Source: an uncultured Methylococcaceae bacterium
Lineage (GTDB): Bacteria; Pseudomonadota; Gammaproteobacteria; Methylococcales; Methylomonadaceae
DNA length: 13,552 nucleotides
Direction: 5' to 3'
NCBI GenBank assembly: GCA_903903365.1
Contig: CAIUYS010000056.1
Span: forward strand, 1-13,552
The translations under genes and the position numbers were made by a program. Of this stretch, positions 1 to 8,600 are shown piece after piece. Position 1 is the stretch's first letter. The number at the start of each line of letters is the position of its first letter. A model generated the notes under the pieces. The model saw only the letters and a list, made by a program, of their open reading frames with translations, had not been told where the DNA came from and made no database searches.

Positions 1-931
1 ACGCTTGGCTAATTTGAGCCAGTTTTTCCTCGATTCCGACAATCGTTTGGCGGGCATTAGCGCCGCGTAAACTAAGCACCAATCCGGTAACTGCTTCGCC
101 TTCACCGTTTTTACTCACTGCGCCGTAGCGCGTCAGCGCACCAATTTTAACTTCGGCGATATCGCTTACGGTAATGGGCGTGCCGTTTTTATTATCCACA
201 ACGATGGTACTGACATCATCCAGGGTTTTAATTCGGCCTTCAGCCCGCACAATCAGGGCTTCCTCACCGTCGGTCATACGCCCTGCCCCGTCATTACGGT
301 TATTGTTTTTTAACGCTTGCATCAGCTTATCGATATTGATGCCTCGTGCAGATAGTCGGGTATTATCGGGAATGACCTCAAAGCTTCTGACCGCCCCCCC
401 CAAGGAATTAACATCGGCAACCCCTGAAACCGTTCGCAGGGCCGGACGAATCACCCAATCCAGTAAATCACGGCGTTCCATTAAACTTAAATCGCCGCCC
501 TCAATGGTAAACATAAACATTTCGCCTAAAGGTGTCGTCATCGGCGCAATGCCGCCTTGAACGCCTGCGGGCAAGTTGCCCCACATCGTATTTAAGCGTT
601 CGGCAATCTGCTGCCGCGCCCAGAAAATATCCGTACCTTCTGCAAAATCAACCGTAATATCCGTTAAGGCGTATTTGGCAATAGAACGCAACATGGTTTG
701 GTGCGGAATACCCAGCAACTCAACCTCTATGGGTGCAGTTATTCTGGCTTCAACCTCTTCGGGTGTCATACCGGGGGCTTTGACGATAATCTTTACCTGA
801 GTGGGTGACACTTCGGGAAAGGCATCAATAGGAATATTTTTAAAAGCATAGTAGCCGCCACCGGATAGCAGTAATACCACTATCATCATCAATAAGCGCT
901 GGCTTAACGCAAAGCGAATCAGGCCAGCCAT
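1..931 (-). CDS. HME-family RND heavy-metal efflux pump, N-terminal 310 residues (partial at left edge)
   Basis: The reading frame is open from an ATG at 931 to the window edge, giving 310 residues of an inner-membrane metal/proton antiporter of the CusA/CzcA (HME-RND) family. A first membrane helix lies at about residues 12-30. It is followed by the family motif PIDAFPEVSPTQVKI and by APGMTPEEVEARIT, the start of the first periplasmic porter domain. The second half matches the PN1/PN2 region (VIRPALRTVSGVADVNS). The start overlaps the adaptor stop codon by one base (TAATG), and a GGGGAG ribosome site sits 9 nt upstream, so translation is coupled. The helix-4 proton-relay motif and the metal-site residues are outside the window, so the metal cannot be assigned. 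A run of eight G on the coding strand (394-401, residues about 177-179) is a possible slippage point. Family assignment is firm; substrate is unknown. Confidence 0.95.
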   Translation of the reverse strand, partial: MAGLIRFALSQRLLMMIVVLLLSGGGYYAFKNIPIDAFPEVSPTQVKIIVKAPGMTPEEVEARITAPIEVELLGIPHQTMLRSIAKYALTDITVDFAEGTDIFWARQQIAERLNTMWGNLPAGVQGGIAPMTTPLGEMFMFTIEGGDLSLMERRDLLDWVIRPALRTVSGVADVNSLGGAVRSFEVIPDNTRLSARGINIDKLMQALKNNNRNDGAGRMTDGEEALIVRAEGRIKTLDDVSTIVVDNKNGTPITVSDIAEVKIGALTRYGAVSKNGEGEAVTGLVLSLRGANARQTIVGIEEKLAQISQA

Positions 932-2055
932 TATTCAGCGCTCCCCAAGCTCAACCAGTTAGCTTTTAATGCCACGGCACCCTTGCTGGCAATCGCCTCA
1001 TCACCGGTAAAATCGCCGCTAATAATGGATTCATTTCCCTGTTTGCCTATAACAGTAACGGGACTGACTTTAAAACCATCCGCGTTACGAATAAAAATAA
1101 AATAGTGGCCTTCATTTTGGGCAATGGCCGTATTGGGCACCTTAAAGGCCATGCTTTTAGTGGTTTGAACAATCCGGGTATTAATGGTTTGTCCCGGACG
1201 TACGACAGATTGGCTCCCAAGTGCTTGTTGAGTAACGATAATAGCTCGCGCCAGTAGTGTTTGATTTTCCGGATTAACACTTTGCCCCAATAACGTTATT
1301 TTTGCGCTGATGGGAGTATTGTCAATCAGAACCTGATCACCCACTTTAATGCTGCCAATGCGCTCTTGGGGAATATTAATCTCCAACCAAAGTTCGCTCA
1401 GATTGGCAATGCGATATAACGGCGCCAACATGTCGACCCGCTCGCCTGCTATCGCTATGCGCTCCATCACTACACCTGAAATAGGCGAATGTACATTGAG
1501 CTGGCTGCTTAACTGATGGGTTTGTCCCAAGCTTTCAATTTCGGGGAGGGTCATCCCTGCGATATTTAGCAATTGCTTGCGCTCATTCACATCATAAACA
1601 AAGGCATTGTATTGGCTACGAGTTTCCTGCCAGCGTCTTTCGGCAATAACGCCGTCACCCAAGAGTTTTTTATCGCGCTCATAAGCCAGCGATCCTAATT
1701 GCATATCACTCAGCGATTTAAGATACAGGCGCTGCATGGACAGCAAATCGGGACTGTTAAGCTGGACTAATACCTCACCCTTTTTAATGTTATCGCCAAC
1801 CGCCGCCTTTAAGGTAGTGATGACTCCGGCTTGGGACGCACTGACCACATACTCATTGGTTGGAGGAACCACCACTTTGGCAGGCGCCGTTAATACAGGG
1901 ATTTGTTTGACAGACTCCAGTTTACCCAAGGTGATGCCTAAATTATTTACATTATCCTGCGATAGCTTAATCGTATTTTCAGCGAATACCGGTGGACAAA
2001 ACAGCGCCGCCCCCCCTGTAAAACTTAATAACAGTAAAAATTGATACAATTTCAT
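931..2055 (-). CDS. Periplasmic adaptor (membrane fusion) subunit of metal efflux RND pump
   Basis: This 374-aa exported protein is the periplasmic adaptor joining the RND pump to the outer-membrane channel (CusB/CzcB, HlyD-like class). Residues 1-25 form a signal peptide ending VFA. The lipoyl/barrel-sandwich half-motifs are at about 70-103 (VSASQAGVITTL through VGDNIKKGEVLVQLNSPDLL) and 186-217 (NVHSPISGVVMERIAIAGERV). A helical hairpin lies between them at about 104-180, and beta-barrel and membrane-proximal domains follow to the end. The start overlaps the channel gene by 4 nt (ATGA), with AGGAG 7 nt upstream inside the end of that gene. The stop overlaps the pump start. I see no CusB-type methionine cluster and no CzcB-type histidine-rich tail, so the metal is not indicated. 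A run of seven G (2010-2016) falls in the signal-peptide codons 14-16. Confidence 0.93.
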   Translation of the reverse strand: MKLYQFLLLLSFTGGAALFCPPVFAENTIKLSQDNVNNLGITLGKLESVKQIPVLTAPAKVVVPPTNEYVVSASQAGVITTLKAAVGDNIKKGEVLVQLNSPDLLSMQRLYLKSLSDMQLGSLAYERDKKLLGDGVIAERRWQETRSQYNAFVYDVNERKQLLNIAGMTLPEIESLGQTHQLSSQLNVHSPISGVVMERIAIAGERVDMLAPLYRIANLSELWLEINIPQERIGSIKVGDQVLIDNTPISAKITLLGQSVNPENQTLLARAIIVTQQALGSQSVVRPGQTINTRIVQTTKSMAFKVPNTAIAQNEGHYFIFIRNADGFKVSPVTVIGKQGNESIISGDFTGDEAIASKGAVALKANWLSLGSAE

Positions 2056-3362
2056 GGCATAACTCCTACTGCCTGGTTATAAAGTGCCTTGTCTCGCTGT
2101 AACATGACGGCACGTTCTTTCGCATTGAGAATGGCTTGTTGGGTTCGGGACTGAATTTTTAATAAATCCAACAAATTAATTTCACCCACAGAAAAAGCCA
2201 GCTGTGTCATGGTTAACAATTCTTCTGACACTTTTTTCTGCTCATTAGCCGTGCCCAATTCGACTCGATTAACTTCCAGATTATGCTCGGCTTCGTGATG
2301 TGCCAATTCCAAATCGCGGTAAAGCTGTTCACGCTCTGCGATTAAGCGGTTTAATTCAACATTGACTGCCGCAATGTGTGGCTGTATGTGTGCGCTACCG
2401 CCAAAAGGTATGCTAACGCCGACATTAAAAAATTCAGCATGGTTACTGCGCGGATCATAACCCTCATCGCTTAAGATACCGGCGATAACATTGCTTTGAC
2501 CTGACCCTATCGATTTAATGGCATTAATCTGAGCTTGCTTACTCTCAATCTGGCTATTAATAGCGACCAAAACGGGATGAGTTTTCTCGATTTCTTTTAA
2601 AGCCACCAGGTTTTCTTCATAAATACTCGGCACTTTATTCATTTGGGTAATGGAGCTATAACGTTTGCGTACATGCATTAATTCCGCTTCGGCCATTGTA
2701 AATACGGAACGTTTTTGCAATAACTCGGTTTGCGCCAATAATTCATCCGCGCGGGGTAAATCCCCTAATTCAACGCGACGCTTAATAGTCTCCAATAATT
2801 TTTCATAAATACCCAACTCCGCTTGCGCTTGCTCATAACGAATTTTTGCCAGCGACATATTCCACAAAGCGATCCTGACCAAACCGGCAACCCGTAATTT
2901 AACACCCACGGCTTGTGACTCGGCACTGGTTTCGGCCTGATTGGCCAGTTTATGTTCCGCGTCACGCTGACCTATATTCCAGAGCGGCACCTGCACATTA
3001 CCGGTTGCATAATTCAGTTTGAAAGTGGATATCGACTGATAGCCGACAATGGCTTGTGATGAACCGGCAACCCAACTTTTACTGCGCTCCGAAATGGCTG
3101 CGGCCTCTTCTTCCAAAGCTGTAAGCCAGGCAGTATCGGGGTATTTTTGCATGGTTAAATCAACGAGCTTGGGCAGCGTCAACGAGGCATCAACGACAAT
3201 AGGATCAAGATGATCAACAACCCGTATTGAAGTATCCCGTTCCCAGCTCGGATCTTGGGAATGAGCAGGTCTTGCAACAAGTAGCATACTTGCCAAAGAA
3301 AAGATAACATGACCCAGCAGGAGCCTGGGCACACGTTTTCCGGAAAGGTTTAAAGAAAACAT
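2052..3362 (-). CDS. TolC-family outer-membrane channel of the left metal efflux system
   Basis: This 436-aa protein is the outer-membrane factor of the left tripartite system (CzcC/CusC-like, TolC superfamily). A long signal peptide covers about residues 1-35 (RPAHS before Q36). The mature part shows two long amphipathic helical repeats typical of the OEP domain: first repeat about 57-245 (SLTLPKLVDLTMQKYP onward), second about 255-430. The second contains the strand-like segment FFNVGVSIPFGG and the helix ending SVGEINLLDLLKIQSRTQQA, a pattern common near the C-terminal end of these channels. It follows the small exported gene after 91 nt and shares ATGA with the adaptor. The ribosome site is weak (GAG about 8 nt upstream), and a small hairpin (3377-3389) lies just upstream of the start. 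The transported ion is unknown. Confidence 0.92.
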   Translation of the reverse strand: MFSLNLSGKRVPRLLLGHVIFSLASMLLVARPAHSQDPSWERDTSIRVVDHLDPIVVDASLTLPKLVDLTMQKYPDTAWLTALEEEAAAISERSKSWVAGSSQAIVGYQSISTFKLNYATGNVQVPLWNIGQRDAEHKLANQAETSAESQAVGVKLRVAGLVRIALWNMSLAKIRYEQAQAELGIYEKLLETIKRRVELGDLPRADELLAQTELLQKRSVFTMAEAELMHVRKRYSSITQMNKVPSIYEENLVALKEIEKTHPVLVAINSQIESKQAQINAIKSIGSGQSNVIAGILSDEGYDPRSNHAEFFNVGVSIPFGGSAHIQPHIAAVNVELNRLIAEREQLYRDLELAHHEAEHNLEVNRVELGTANEQKKVSEELLTMTQLAFSVGEINLLDLLKIQSRTQQAILNAKERAVMLQRDKALYNQAVGVMP

Positions 3363-3376
3363 AAGATAAGCTCAAT

Positions 3377-3389
3377 GCGGTTACACCGC
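3377..3389 (-). promoter_or_regulatory. Small hairpin just upstream of the left channel gene
   Basis: A 5-bp perfect stem with a 3-nt loop (GCGGT-TAC-ACCGC on the plus strand) lies 15-27 nt upstream of the channel start at 3362, in the leader between the small exported gene and the channel. It could influence ribosome access or RNA processing. The stem is short, so a chance occurrence is quite possible. Confidence 0.25.
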
Positions 3390-3453
3390 GTTATGGATAG
3401 AGATCTGATTAAAAAGACGAGTGTAATCGCGTCCCTGGATAACGAAGGAAAAT

Positions 3454-3858
3454 TTAGTGCGCAGGCGGAGCACGCAGTGGGGGTGATGGCATCAATAAAC
3501 AGTAAACCAACTGCTGAGACGGTGAAGAAAAATGGGCATCAAACCGTAAGTCTGCATCATTAAAAACAAACGCCTGTTGGGGTAGATAATAATGAAGGGC
3601 TGAATCGCTAGCCAGATTGATTTGGCTTTGCTTAACACCAATATCAACAGCGACAAGCATACCCTCCACCGTGTTGTTGTATGACAACATCTTCAGTTGG
3701 GCGGGTGGCGTGTTATGCTCTGCGCTAAAGTACTCAAGGCCTGGAACATGCAAACCCGGCATTGAACCCGACCCACCCGCATGGGCATGTACCAACGGTG
3801 CAATGAATTGCAACAGCGTCAGAAAAACAACTAGATATTTGCGAAGTGTTGAAAACAT
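3454..3858 (-). CDS. Small exported protein of unknown function leading the left efflux operon
   Basis: I do not recognise this 134-aa protein with certainty. Residues 1-25 form a clear signal peptide (MFSTLRKYLVVFLTLLQFIA, then PLVHA), so cleavage would leave a mature protein starting HAGG or close to it, likely periplasmic. The mature part is short, with scattered His (24, 26, 37, 48, 89, 109, 134) and Met (33, 57, 67, 123), one Cys (120), and a tail PSPPLRAPPAH. The RAPP ending after a small exported body is reminiscent of some small proteins found near metal genes (DUF2946-like), but this is a loose resemblance. It is the first gene of the left operon, 91 nt before the channel gene. Position and export suggest a periplasmic accessory role, perhaps in metal binding or sensing; that is inference. 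No good ribosome site is visible before the ATG, but the signal peptide fixes the start well. Confidence 0.72.
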   Translation of the reverse strand: MFSTLRKYLVVFLTLLQFIAPLVHAHAGGSGSMPGLHVPGLEYFSAEHNTPPAQLKMLSYNNTVEGMLVAVDIGVKQSQINLASDSALHYYLPQQAFVFNDADLRFDAHFSSPSQQLVYCLLMPSPPLRAPPAH

Positions 3859-4041
3859 GCGAACAATGCTATATTAATAAGAAACAATTAACAACCTGAT
3901 GACTAAAGTTAAGGGTTGATTATAAGCTCAAATATTAATTGAACCTGAAAAACTTGCCTAAAGCAGATTTTCATAGCCCCGAAAGGTGCATAAAATGGAT
4001 AGTCTGCATAAACTTACACATTAATTTAACCCGGTGATTGT
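3859..4041. promoter_or_regulatory. Divergent intergenic region between the left efflux operon and the Tim44-like gene
   Basis: These 183 AT-rich bases lie between two diverging genes and must hold the start signals for both, unless transcription enters from elsewhere. I see one plausible plus-strand promoter (listed separately). On the minus strand an AT-rich stretch TATTAATATAG lies close to the small exported gene but has no convincing -35 partner. I see no clear dyad operator. Confidence 0.4.
3968..3996 (+). promoter_or_regulatory. Candidate sigma-70 promoter for the Tim44-like gene
   Basis: TTTTCA (3968-3973, four of six matches to TTGACA) and TAAAAT (3991-3996, five of six matches to TATAAT) are separated by 17 nt, ending 45 nt before the start codon at 4042. 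Spacing and position fit a housekeeping promoter, but the -35 match is weak and the region is AT-rich. Confidence 0.3.
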
Positions 4042-4971
4042 ATGAACAAATATACCAGTCTTATTGCTTTCTGTTTAATTGCGTTATCGTTAAGCGTGGG
4101 CGGCATGTCGGATGCTGATGCCAAACGTTTTGGCGGCGGCGGTTCTTTTGGCGGACGCTCATCTTACAGCGCACCCTATAAACGCTCGGCAATACCGCCA
4201 AGTCGTTCTGCCAGCCAACAACAAGCAACCGCTCAAAATCAGACCGCAAGACAAGGCATGGCCAATCGTGGCGGCTTAATGGGTATGTTGGGAGGTTTGG
4301 CCTTAGGGGGCTTATTAGGTTCGCTGTTCTTTGGCGGCGCTTTTGAAAACTTTAACCTGATGGATATTCTGGTGTTGGGCGGAGTGGCTTTTTTACTGTA
4401 TAAATTATTTGCCGCCAAAGCACGCGCCACTCAACGACCTGCTTACGACCGCACTGCAAATAATGACTCCGAAGCGCAACCGGCTCAAAGTACTCCGGCG
4501 GGATTTAATACTGATCTGTTATTTAGTAAAGATAAAAAATCGTCAGCAGATTCGGATTTTCATACTTCTACTGACAGCAACAAACCCGTCGTAATTCCAG
4601 CCGGCTTTGACCAGCAGGCTTTTTTGTCAGGCGCTAAAATAGCGTTTACCACCCTGCAGAAAGCTTGGGATGATAAGGATCTTTCAGAAATCAGGGGCTT
4701 ATCAACGGATAAAGTATTTGCTGAAATCCAGGCGCAAATCAAAGCATCAGCCACTGAAAATCATACCGATATACTCAAACTGGACGCAGAATTACTGGAA
4801 GTCAGGGAAATCGGTTCAGAACTTGAAGCGGTTGTGCTGTTTGACGCCATCATGCGCGAAGACATCAACGGCCAAACCGAACAAATCAGAGAAGTATGGC
4901 ATTTTGTTAAACCTAAAATCAGCATCCAACCCAAATGGCTGTTGGATGGCATTCAGCAGTTGGAAGATTAA
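4042..4971 (+). CDS. Exported Tim44-like domain protein, glycine-rich
   Basis: This 309-aa protein has three parts. Residues 1-27 are a signal peptide or anchor (ending DADA before KRFGGGGSFGG). A Gly/Ser/Gln-rich low-complexity stretch with two hydrophobic segments follows (about 79-100, GLMGMLGGLALGGLLGSLFF, and 108-123). The C-terminal domain, about 187-307, matches the bacterial Tim44-like fold: FDQQAFLSGAKIAFTTLQKAWDDKD, then TDKVFAEIQAQI, ending in KWLLDGIQQLED. The mitochondrial relative is a translocase subunit. The bacterial exported forms have no settled role, and I assign none. It is the only plus-strand gene here, stands alone, and is divergent from the left efflux operon, so a metal role is not implied. 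The ribosome site is weak (GGTGAT about 6 nt upstream). Confidence 0.88.
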   Translation: MNKYTSLIAFCLIALSLSVGGMSDADAKRFGGGGSFGGRSSYSAPYKRSAIPPSRSASQQQATAQNQTARQGMANRGGLMGMLGGLALGGLLGSLFFGGAFENFNLMDILVLGGVAFLLYKLFAAKARATQRPAYDRTANNDSEAQPAQSTPAGFNTDLLFSKDKKSSADSDFHTSTDSNKPVVIPAGFDQQAFLSGAKIAFTTLQKAWDDKDLSEIRGLSTDKVFAEIQAQIKASATENHTDILKLDAELLEVREIGSELEAVVLFDAIMREDINGQTEQIREVWHFVKPKISIQPKWLLDGIQQLED

Positions 4972-5060
4972 GTACCAGAAACTTTGGATTTAGGAATAAG
5001 GTTTTTCGAGTGCAAGAAAGAACAAGGCGTTTCCAGCACCGTAAATAATGCCGAAAGCGT

Positions 5061-5140
5061 GTGGATGGGTAGAGGCGATAGCCGAAACCCATCATAGTTA
5101 ATTCTTTATCCGATGGGTTTCGCGTTGCTCTACGCATCTC
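5061..5140. repeat. REP-like imperfect inverted repeat
   Basis: The left arm carries GTAGAG (5069-5074) and GAAACCCATC (5084-5093). The right arm carries GATGGGTTTC (5112-5121) and CTCTAC (5128-5133). The inner 10-bp stem is perfect with an 18-nt loop, the outer 6-bp stem is perfect, and the stretches between are unequal. The wording (GATGGGTTTCGC plus CTCTAC) resembles dispersed extragenic palindromes I recall from several environmental proteobacteria. Only one copy is in this window, so dispersal cannot be shown here. Confidence 0.65.
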
Positions 5141-5255
5141 TTGGCTACCAAATTAAACCGGGGCAGTTAGCATTCCTTAACATCAATGTATCCTGTTGAT
5201 GTCAGGTTACTCACGTTTTATAAAAAGAACTGTTCACTGCTTTCGTGCATAAATA

Positions 5256-5309
5256 AAGGACACTCTAATTTCTTTGCTTTTTCTTCGTGTCCTTCGTGTC
5301 TTCGTGGTG
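5256..5309. repeat. TTCGTG-rich short repeat with 8-bp terminal dyad
   Basis: Three near-tandem TTCGTG units (TTCGTGTCC, TTCGTGTC, TTCGTGGTG at 5285-5309) are preceded by AAGGACAC (5256-5263), which is a perfect inverted partner of GTGTCCTT (5287-5294). This wording matches a dispersed intergenic repeat I recall from many bacterial genomes. Read on the minus strand it gives spurious Thr/Lys/Arg-rich peptides. It is too short and irregular for a CRISPR array. Confidence 0.55.
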
Positions 5310-5333
5310 ATATGCTTTTTGATACGCAGGTAA

Positions 5334-5660
5334 CTACCCCAAATCAGAATCTCTTTTACCGTTACTGATTCGGCCACCCTCAAGCACATCCAAAATATAC
5401 ACTTTGCCGTCGCCATGCTGTCCGCTATGGGCAGCCTGCATGATGGTTTCAAAAATAATTTCCACCAAATTTTCAGGTGCAAAAATTTCAATGCGTTTTT
5501 TAGACAGAAAGGGCTTGTAATCCTGAGTATGCTGAGTTCGTTCGCGTCCAAAACCATCGCAATCAATAATTGTCATGCCGGGGAAACCTGGAATTTCCAA
5601 CAAGGCCATCGTTAAATGGCCGAGCTTGTGTGGTTGAATGAAGGCACGTATTTCTTTCAT
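5334..5660 (-). CDS. PII-like signalling protein (PII-NG type) attached to the metal pump operon
   Basis: This 108-aa protein has the PII (GlnB/GlnK) fold pattern: beta-1 KEIRAFIQP, the GMTIIDCDGFGR stretch leading into the T-loop (about 37-54), then KRIEIFAPE, and the nucleotide-binding B-loop SGQHGDGKVYI (79-89), which parallels TGKIGDGKIFV of GlnB. The T-loop is about five residues shorter than in GlnB and does not keep the standard uridylylation-site context, although Y48 is present. A PII subgroup called PII-NG is known to be encoded beside heavy-metal RND pumps, and context and loop fit it. The gene starts 9 nt after the pump stop, and its AAAGGA ribosome site (5666-5671) overlaps that stop, so it is co-translated with the pump. 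A role in sensing ATP/ADP or metal and tuning the pump is inference. It is unlikely to be a general nitrogen regulator. Confidence 0.87.
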   Translation of the reverse strand: MKEIRAFIQPHKLGHLTMALLEIPGFPGMTIIDCDGFGRERTQHTQDYKPFLSKKRIEIFAPENLVEIIFETIMQAAHSGQHGDGKVYILDVLEGGRISNGKRDSDLG

Positions 5661-5669
5661 GTTTTTCCT

Positions 5670-8600
5670 TTAAAGTTCGTCAGGTTCGGCAAAATAGCGG
5701 TACAGCGCGGGTAATAATGTTAACGTCAACAGGGTTGCAGTCAGCAATCCGCCAATAATCACCACGGCGAAAGGCTTTGCCGTTTCCGAACCCACACTGG
5801 TCGAAAGTGCCGCAGGAAACAGCCCCAGCATTGCCATCATCGCCGTCATCACAACCGGTCTAAGACGACTGACCGAGCCATTAACAATGGCATCGTGCAG
5901 CGATTGACCTTCCCTGCGCAATTTATTTAATTGCGATACCAAAATCACCCCGTTTTGTACGGCAATGCCAAATAGTGCAATAAAACCAACAGCGGCCGAC
6001 ACACTGAGATTAATCCCTGTCGCCAACAAAATCAGGATACCACCGATCATCGCGAAAGGCACGTTCATGAGAATCAGCAGCGCATTTTTTATCGACATAA
6101 AAGCCCAGAACAATAACACAAAGATTAAGCCCAGACTGATGGGCACGATGACCGCCAGGCGCTTCATCGCCCGTTGCTGATTTTCAAACTGTCCGCTCCA
6201 AACAATACGGTAACCCGGCGGCAAATCCACTTGAGCCTTAACTTTTTGCTGGGCTTCAGCGACAAAGCTGCCTTGATCGCGGTCGATCAAATTACATTTA
6301 ATGGCAATCCGGCGCATATTGTCTTCCCGACTAATCCGGGAAGCACCCTGATTAATTTTAATCATGGCCAGTTCCGACAACGGAATACGGGGGCCGTCCG
6401 GCGTTTGCACGGTCAGGTTTTCAAGACCCGCCACTGAGTTACGGGCATTTTCTTCATAGCGCAGGGTAATGTCAAAACGCCGTTCGCCTTCCAAAAACGT
6501 GGAGGCCGCCTTGCCGCCCATACCGATTTCCATGACACGCTCGACATCGGCCACATTGATGCCGTAACGGGAGACTTTGGCACGGTCGATATCCACCATC
6601 ACTTGTGCCAAACCGGCTTGCTGTTCTGCAGCCACATCGGTCGCACCCCGAATTGAGGCAAGAATATGAGTCACCTGATCAGCTCTGTCTTGCAGGGTTT
6701 TTAAATCGCTGCCAAATATTTTGATGGCAATTTCACCTTTCACACCGGAAATGGCCTCTTCAACGTTATCTTGAATCACCTGCGAAAAGTTGGTCAGAAT
6801 ACCCGGAAAGATAGACAGCTCCTTATCCATCGCCTGCACCAGTTCATCTTTTTTCTTGTAACGCCAGGTATCTTTAGGATTAAGATCAATCAGCACTTCA
6901 AGATTATTGAAACCTTTGGGATCGGTACCATCTTCCGGACGACCCAACTGGGTCAAGACCATTTTGGCTTCGGAAAATGTTTCCAGTTTATCGCGCACTT
7001 TGCGCTCAAACTCTTTGGCAGTGGTCAGCGATACCGGGGTGGGCAAGGTAATGGTCAACCAGATATTGCCTTCATCCAATTTGGGCATAAACTCGGTGCC
7101 TATGAAACGTACCGACATAAAACTTAATGCCAGCGTAACCACTGCCGCCATAAATACAGTCCGTGCATGTTTAAGCACCCATTCCAAAAGTCGCCGATAA
7201 TGATGCTCCATGGCACTAACCAAGGGATTATGGCTTTCCGCCATTCTTGGCCCCAATAAAAAAGTCAGCATCGCCGGCACAAAAGTCAGACTGAACAGCA
7301 TGGAGGCGACCAGTGCAAAACTGAGGGTATAAGCCATCGGCGCGAAAATTTTGGCTTCCACCCGCTGGAAGGTAAAAATAGGCAAAAAAGCGATGATGAT
7401 AATGGCTTTTGAAAATAAAATCGGTCGTCCCATTTCCGTCGCCGTAATCAACAACGTTTGTCGCAGATGGCGAATATCCATATTGCGATGCAAATCCAGC
7501 GTCACCTGCACCATAACCGCTTCAACCAAGACCACGGCACTGTCGACGATAATACCAAAGTCGATGGCACCCAGCGAAATTAGGTTGGCGGAAATACCAC
7601 CCAAATCGACCAGAATAAAAGCAAACAACAGTGATAACGGAATAATTAACGTGACCAGAAACGCCGCCATAAAGCGACGCAGGAACACCAACAAGATAAT
7701 CATGATCAGAGCCGCACCTTCAAGCATGTTGTGCTCAACCGTATGCACAGTATGGCCAACCAGTTCGGTGCGATCATAAATCGGGGTAATTTTAACGCCG
7801 GGCGGCAAACCAAAATCGTTAAGCTCCTGTATTTTTTCTTTAACGCCACCCAATACATTAACGGCATCGCGGCCTTTAATCAGCAAGACAATGCCTTCGA
7901 CGACATCATCGCGCTGATTCATGCCGACGATACCGGTACGCGGTTGCGGCCCGACACTGATCTCGGCGACATCCTTGATTCGCACCGGCACACCATCAAA
8001 GGTCGTGATGACGATCTCGCCGATTTCGCCAGCGGATTTCAACAAGCCGACACTTCTCACCACCAGTGCTTCATCGCCATATTCAATATAGCCGCCACCG
8101 GTATTCTTATTATTGGCGGCAATGGCATCGAACAGTTGCTGAAGATCAATGTTGTAATTTTTCAGGCGATCCGGTTTGGCAGTCACTTTATATTCTTTAA
8201 CACCGCCGCCGTAAGAGACGACATCGGCAACGCCTTGAACCGAACGAATCTTTGGCTCAATGACCCAGTCTTGCAGAGCACGCTGCTCAATTAACGGCAA
8301 ATTTTTGGCATCGACGACATAGCGTAAAATCTCGCCAACGCCGGTCGATAACGGCCCCAACTGCGGCTTGCTGTCGTCCGGAATATCGGCATTTTGCAAG
8401 CGTTCCAGCACCTGTTGCCTGGAGAAATAATCTTCGGCGCTGTCATCAAAAGTCAGGGTCACTACCGATAAGCCAAAGATAGATACCGACCGCATACTCA
8501 TCAGATGCGGTAAACCGTTCATTATCCGCTCAATGGGCAACGAGATCAGTTTTTCAACTTCTTCCGGTGCTTGCCCCGGATATTGGGTTACCACCTGTAC

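Larger units (their letters stand above)
4972..5333. other. Non-coding gap with repeats between convergent genes
   Basis: This 362-nt gap separates the convergent Tim44-like and PII-like genes. It contains the REP-like inverted repeat and the TTCGTG-rich element (listed separately), plus a 7-bp perfect dyad ACATCAA/TTGATGT at 5180-5202 with a 9-nt loop. None is followed by a T-run convincing enough to call an intrinsic terminator, though the REP-like hairpin could help end transcription from either side. I see no supported gene here. Confidence 0.6.

Noticed and set aside
174..800. Open frames on the plus strand opposite the left pump
   Set aside because: They are antisense shadows of the partial RND gene, whose translation on the minus strand matches the HME family throughout.
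3375..3563. Plus-strand frame of 62 codons overlapping the small exported gene
   Set aside because: No ribosome site, no recognisable features, and it overlaps the end of a better supported minus-strand gene with a signal peptide.
5281..5309. Tandem TTCGTG units as a CRISPR array
   Set aside because: Units are only 8-9 nt without spacers; no cas genes are present.
5234..5566. Minus-strand frame of 110 codons overlapping the PII-like gene
   Set aside because: Its C-terminal part is made by the TTCGTG repeat (Thr/Lys/Arg-rich) and the rest is a shifted frame of the PII gene.
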